From contig JABIRQ010000417.1 of the NCBI GenBank assembly GCA_018699755.1, positions 1 to 5,588 on the forward strand: a stretch of 5,588 nt of DNA, read 5' to 3'. The notes under the pieces were generated by a model. It ran no database searches, was not told the DNA's origin, and was given only the letters and a program-made list of their open reading frames with translations. This document shows positions 4,440 to 5,588 of the stretch, one piece after another. Source of the stretch: Rhodospirillaceae bacterium (GTDB taxonomy: Bacteria > Pseudomonadota > Alphaproteobacteria > CADEGL01). Positions within the stretch are counted from its first letter, which is position 1, and every line of letters starts with the position of its first letter. The translations under genes and the position numbers were made by a program.

Positions 4440-5588
4440 TCAACCCCGCACCCGCTCGCCCTTGGGATCGTAGAGCGGGCGCAGGCTGGCTTCGGCGGGC
4501 ACGCGCTTGCCCGCGACCTCGACTTCGTAATCGCCGCCGAGCAGCCAGTCGCGGTCCACGACCGCGCCGCCCTTCTCGACATAGCCCAGGCCGACCGCCG
4601 CCCCGAGCGCGTGGCCGTAGGAGCCGGAGGTGGTGCGCCCGACGATGCGGCCGTCCCGCCAGATCGGCTCGTCGTGAAAGAGCAGGGGCTCCGGATCCTT
4701 TAGGGCAAACTGGACGAGGCGCCGGGTCACGCCCTCGTCGCGCTGGCGCAGCACCGCATCGCGGCCCACGAAATCCGTGTTCTTGTCGAAGGCGACGGCG
4801 AAGCCGAGCCCGGCCTGGATCGGCGAATCCTCGATGCCGATGTCGTAGCCCCAATGACGGTAGCCCTTTTCGCTACGCAGGCTGTCGAGGGCGTGATAGC
4901 CGGCGAGGGTCAGGCCGTGAGCCTCGCCCGCCTCGGCCAGCGTATCGAACGCGCCCGGCGCCATTTCGGTCGGGACGTAAAGCTCCCACCCCAGTTCGCC
5001 GACATAGGTCACGCGGAGCGCGGTGGCGAAGCCGTAGCCGATTTCGATTTCCCTGCCGCTCATATAGGGGAAGGCGTCGTTGGACAGGTCCGCGTCGGTC
5101 ACGGCCGCGAGCAGGTCTCGGCTTTTCGGGCCCATCAGGCTCAAGGTGGCGAGGGTCGAGGATATGTCCGTGATCGTGACTCGCGATTCGCCCGCCAGGC
5201 GGCGTAGCCAGTCGAAATCCTTGATCGCGGTGGCGGCGGCGGTGACCACCATGTAGCGGTCCTCGGCCAGGCGGGTGACCGTCAGGTCCGCTTCGATTCC
5301 GCCGTGACGGTTCAGCCATTGGGTGTAGACCACGCGGCCCGGCGGCACCGCCATGTCGGCGGCGGATATCCGCTGCATGACGGCCTCGGCGTCCGGCCCC
5401 TCGACCTGGAACTTGGCGAAGGAGGAGAGGTCGAAGAGGGCCGCGCCCTCGCGCGCCGCCCTGTGCTCGGCCTCCCAGGCGGGAAACCAGTTCTGGCGGC
5501 CCCAGGCGTATTCGTAACGCGGTTCGATGCCGTCGCGGGCATACCAGTTCGCCCGTTCCCACCCCGCGACCGAGCCGAAGACGGCGCC
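4440..5588 (-). CDS. FAD-dependent dimethylglycine/sarcosine dehydrogenase-like protein, C-terminal part (runs off right edge)
   Basis: 382 codons plus TGA are visible; the frame is open to the window edge, so the N-terminal FAD domain is outside. The visible part fits the folate-binding GcvT-type half of dimethylglycine or sarcosine dehydrogenases, which oxidatively demethylate N-methylglycines and pass the one-carbon unit to tetrahydrofolate. Numbered from the window edge: VFGSVAGWERANWY (3-16) is the linker typical just before the GcvT domain; FDLSSFAKF is near 54-62; QWLNRHGGIEADLTVTRL is 90-107; VTYVGELGWELYVP is 193-206; LRSEKGYRHWGYDI is 237-250; SPIQAGLGFAV is 255-265. A C-terminal barrel with SGSYGHALGAAVGLGYV (321-337) closes it. 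A free-standing GcvT is unlikely, because the N-terminal linker is that of the fused dehydrogenases. The internal Met at 5378 is not the start: homologous sequence continues for 70 codons upstream. Which N-methyl substrate it uses is undecided. Confidence 0.9.
   Translation of the reverse strand, partial: GAVFGSVAGWERANWYARDGIEPRYEYAWGRQNWFPAWEAEHRAAREGAALFDLSSFAKFQVEGPDAEAVMQRISAADMAVPPGRVVYTQWLNRHGGIEADLTVTRLAEDRYMVVTAAATAIKDFDWLRRLAGESRVTITDISSTLATLSLMGPKSRDLLAAVTDADLSNDAFPYMSGREIEIGYGFATALRVTYVGELGWELYVPTEMAPGAFDTLAEAGEAHGLTLAGYHALDSLRSEKGYRHWGYDIGIEDSPIQAGLGFAVAFDKNTDFVGRDAVLRQRDEGVTRRLVQFALKDPEPLLFHDEPIWRDGRIVGRTTSGSYGHALGAAVGLGYVEKGGAVVDRDWLLGGDYEVEVAGKRVPAEASLRPLYDPKGERVRG

Noticed and set aside
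1318..4854. A 1178-codon open frame on the minus strand, antisense to groES, groEL and the phosphatase gene.
   Set aside because: It is a by-product of G/C-rich third positions in the sense genes. The translation is low-complexity, rich in R, G, A, D, H and L, shows no family motif, and lies opposite highly conserved genes.
4307..5173. A 288-codon plus-strand open frame opposite the dehydrogenase gene.
   Set aside because: Its translation is mostly arginine, proline, serine and glycine, typical of a shadow frame, while the minus strand carries clear GcvT-domain motifs.
4440..5378. A free-standing aminomethyltransferase (gcvT) starting at the Met at 5378.
   Set aside because: The frame stays open for 70 more codons to the window edge, and these encode the linker and early GcvT segment typical of dimethylglycine/sarcosine dehydrogenases.

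Overview
The window looks like chromosomal DNA from a GC-rich alphaproteobacterium. The groESL promoter fits the alphaproteobacterial heat-shock pattern (CTTG-N17-CYTATNTNNG, recalled from the literature) and is followed at once by a CIRCE operator. All genes have G/C-rich third codon positions. The flanking genes, a PAS/GAF sensor, an inositol-monophosphatase-family enzyme and a dimethylglycine/sarcosine dehydrogenase-like protein, are common in that class. A Rhodospirillales-like source is a guess; no rRNA or tRNA is present to place it better.

Layout. (1) Positions 1-924, minus strand: the N-terminal 308 residues of a PAS-then-GAF-like sensor, whose output domain lies beyond the left edge. 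(2) Positions 925-1323: a 399-bp divergent intergenic region, A+T-rich in its middle. It holds a possible promoter for the sensor gene, two inverted repeats, a 25-bp tandem duplication, the groESL heat-shock promoter, CIRCE and the groES leader. (3) Positions 1324-3291, plus strand: complete groES and groEL, 12 bases apart, closed by a strong intrinsic terminator at 3325-3358. (4) Positions 3397-4254, plus strand: a complete inositol-monophosphatase-family gene, insulated from groESL by that terminator. (5) Positions 4255-4439: a convergent gap with weak hairpins and an A8/T8 tract. (6) Positions 4440-5588, minus strand: the C-terminal 382 codons of an FAD-dependent dimethylglycine/sarcosine dehydrogenase-like protein carrying the folate-binding GcvT-type domain; its FAD domain lies beyond the right edge.

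How they work together. GroES and GroEL form one chaperonin, controlled at one promoter by activation (heat-shock or housekeeping sigma factor) and repression (HrcA at CIRCE). The other three genes are separate units with no evident pathway link to it. I find no new multi-gene system. The least explained DNA is the sensor/groESL intergenic region, with its tandem duplication and palindromes.
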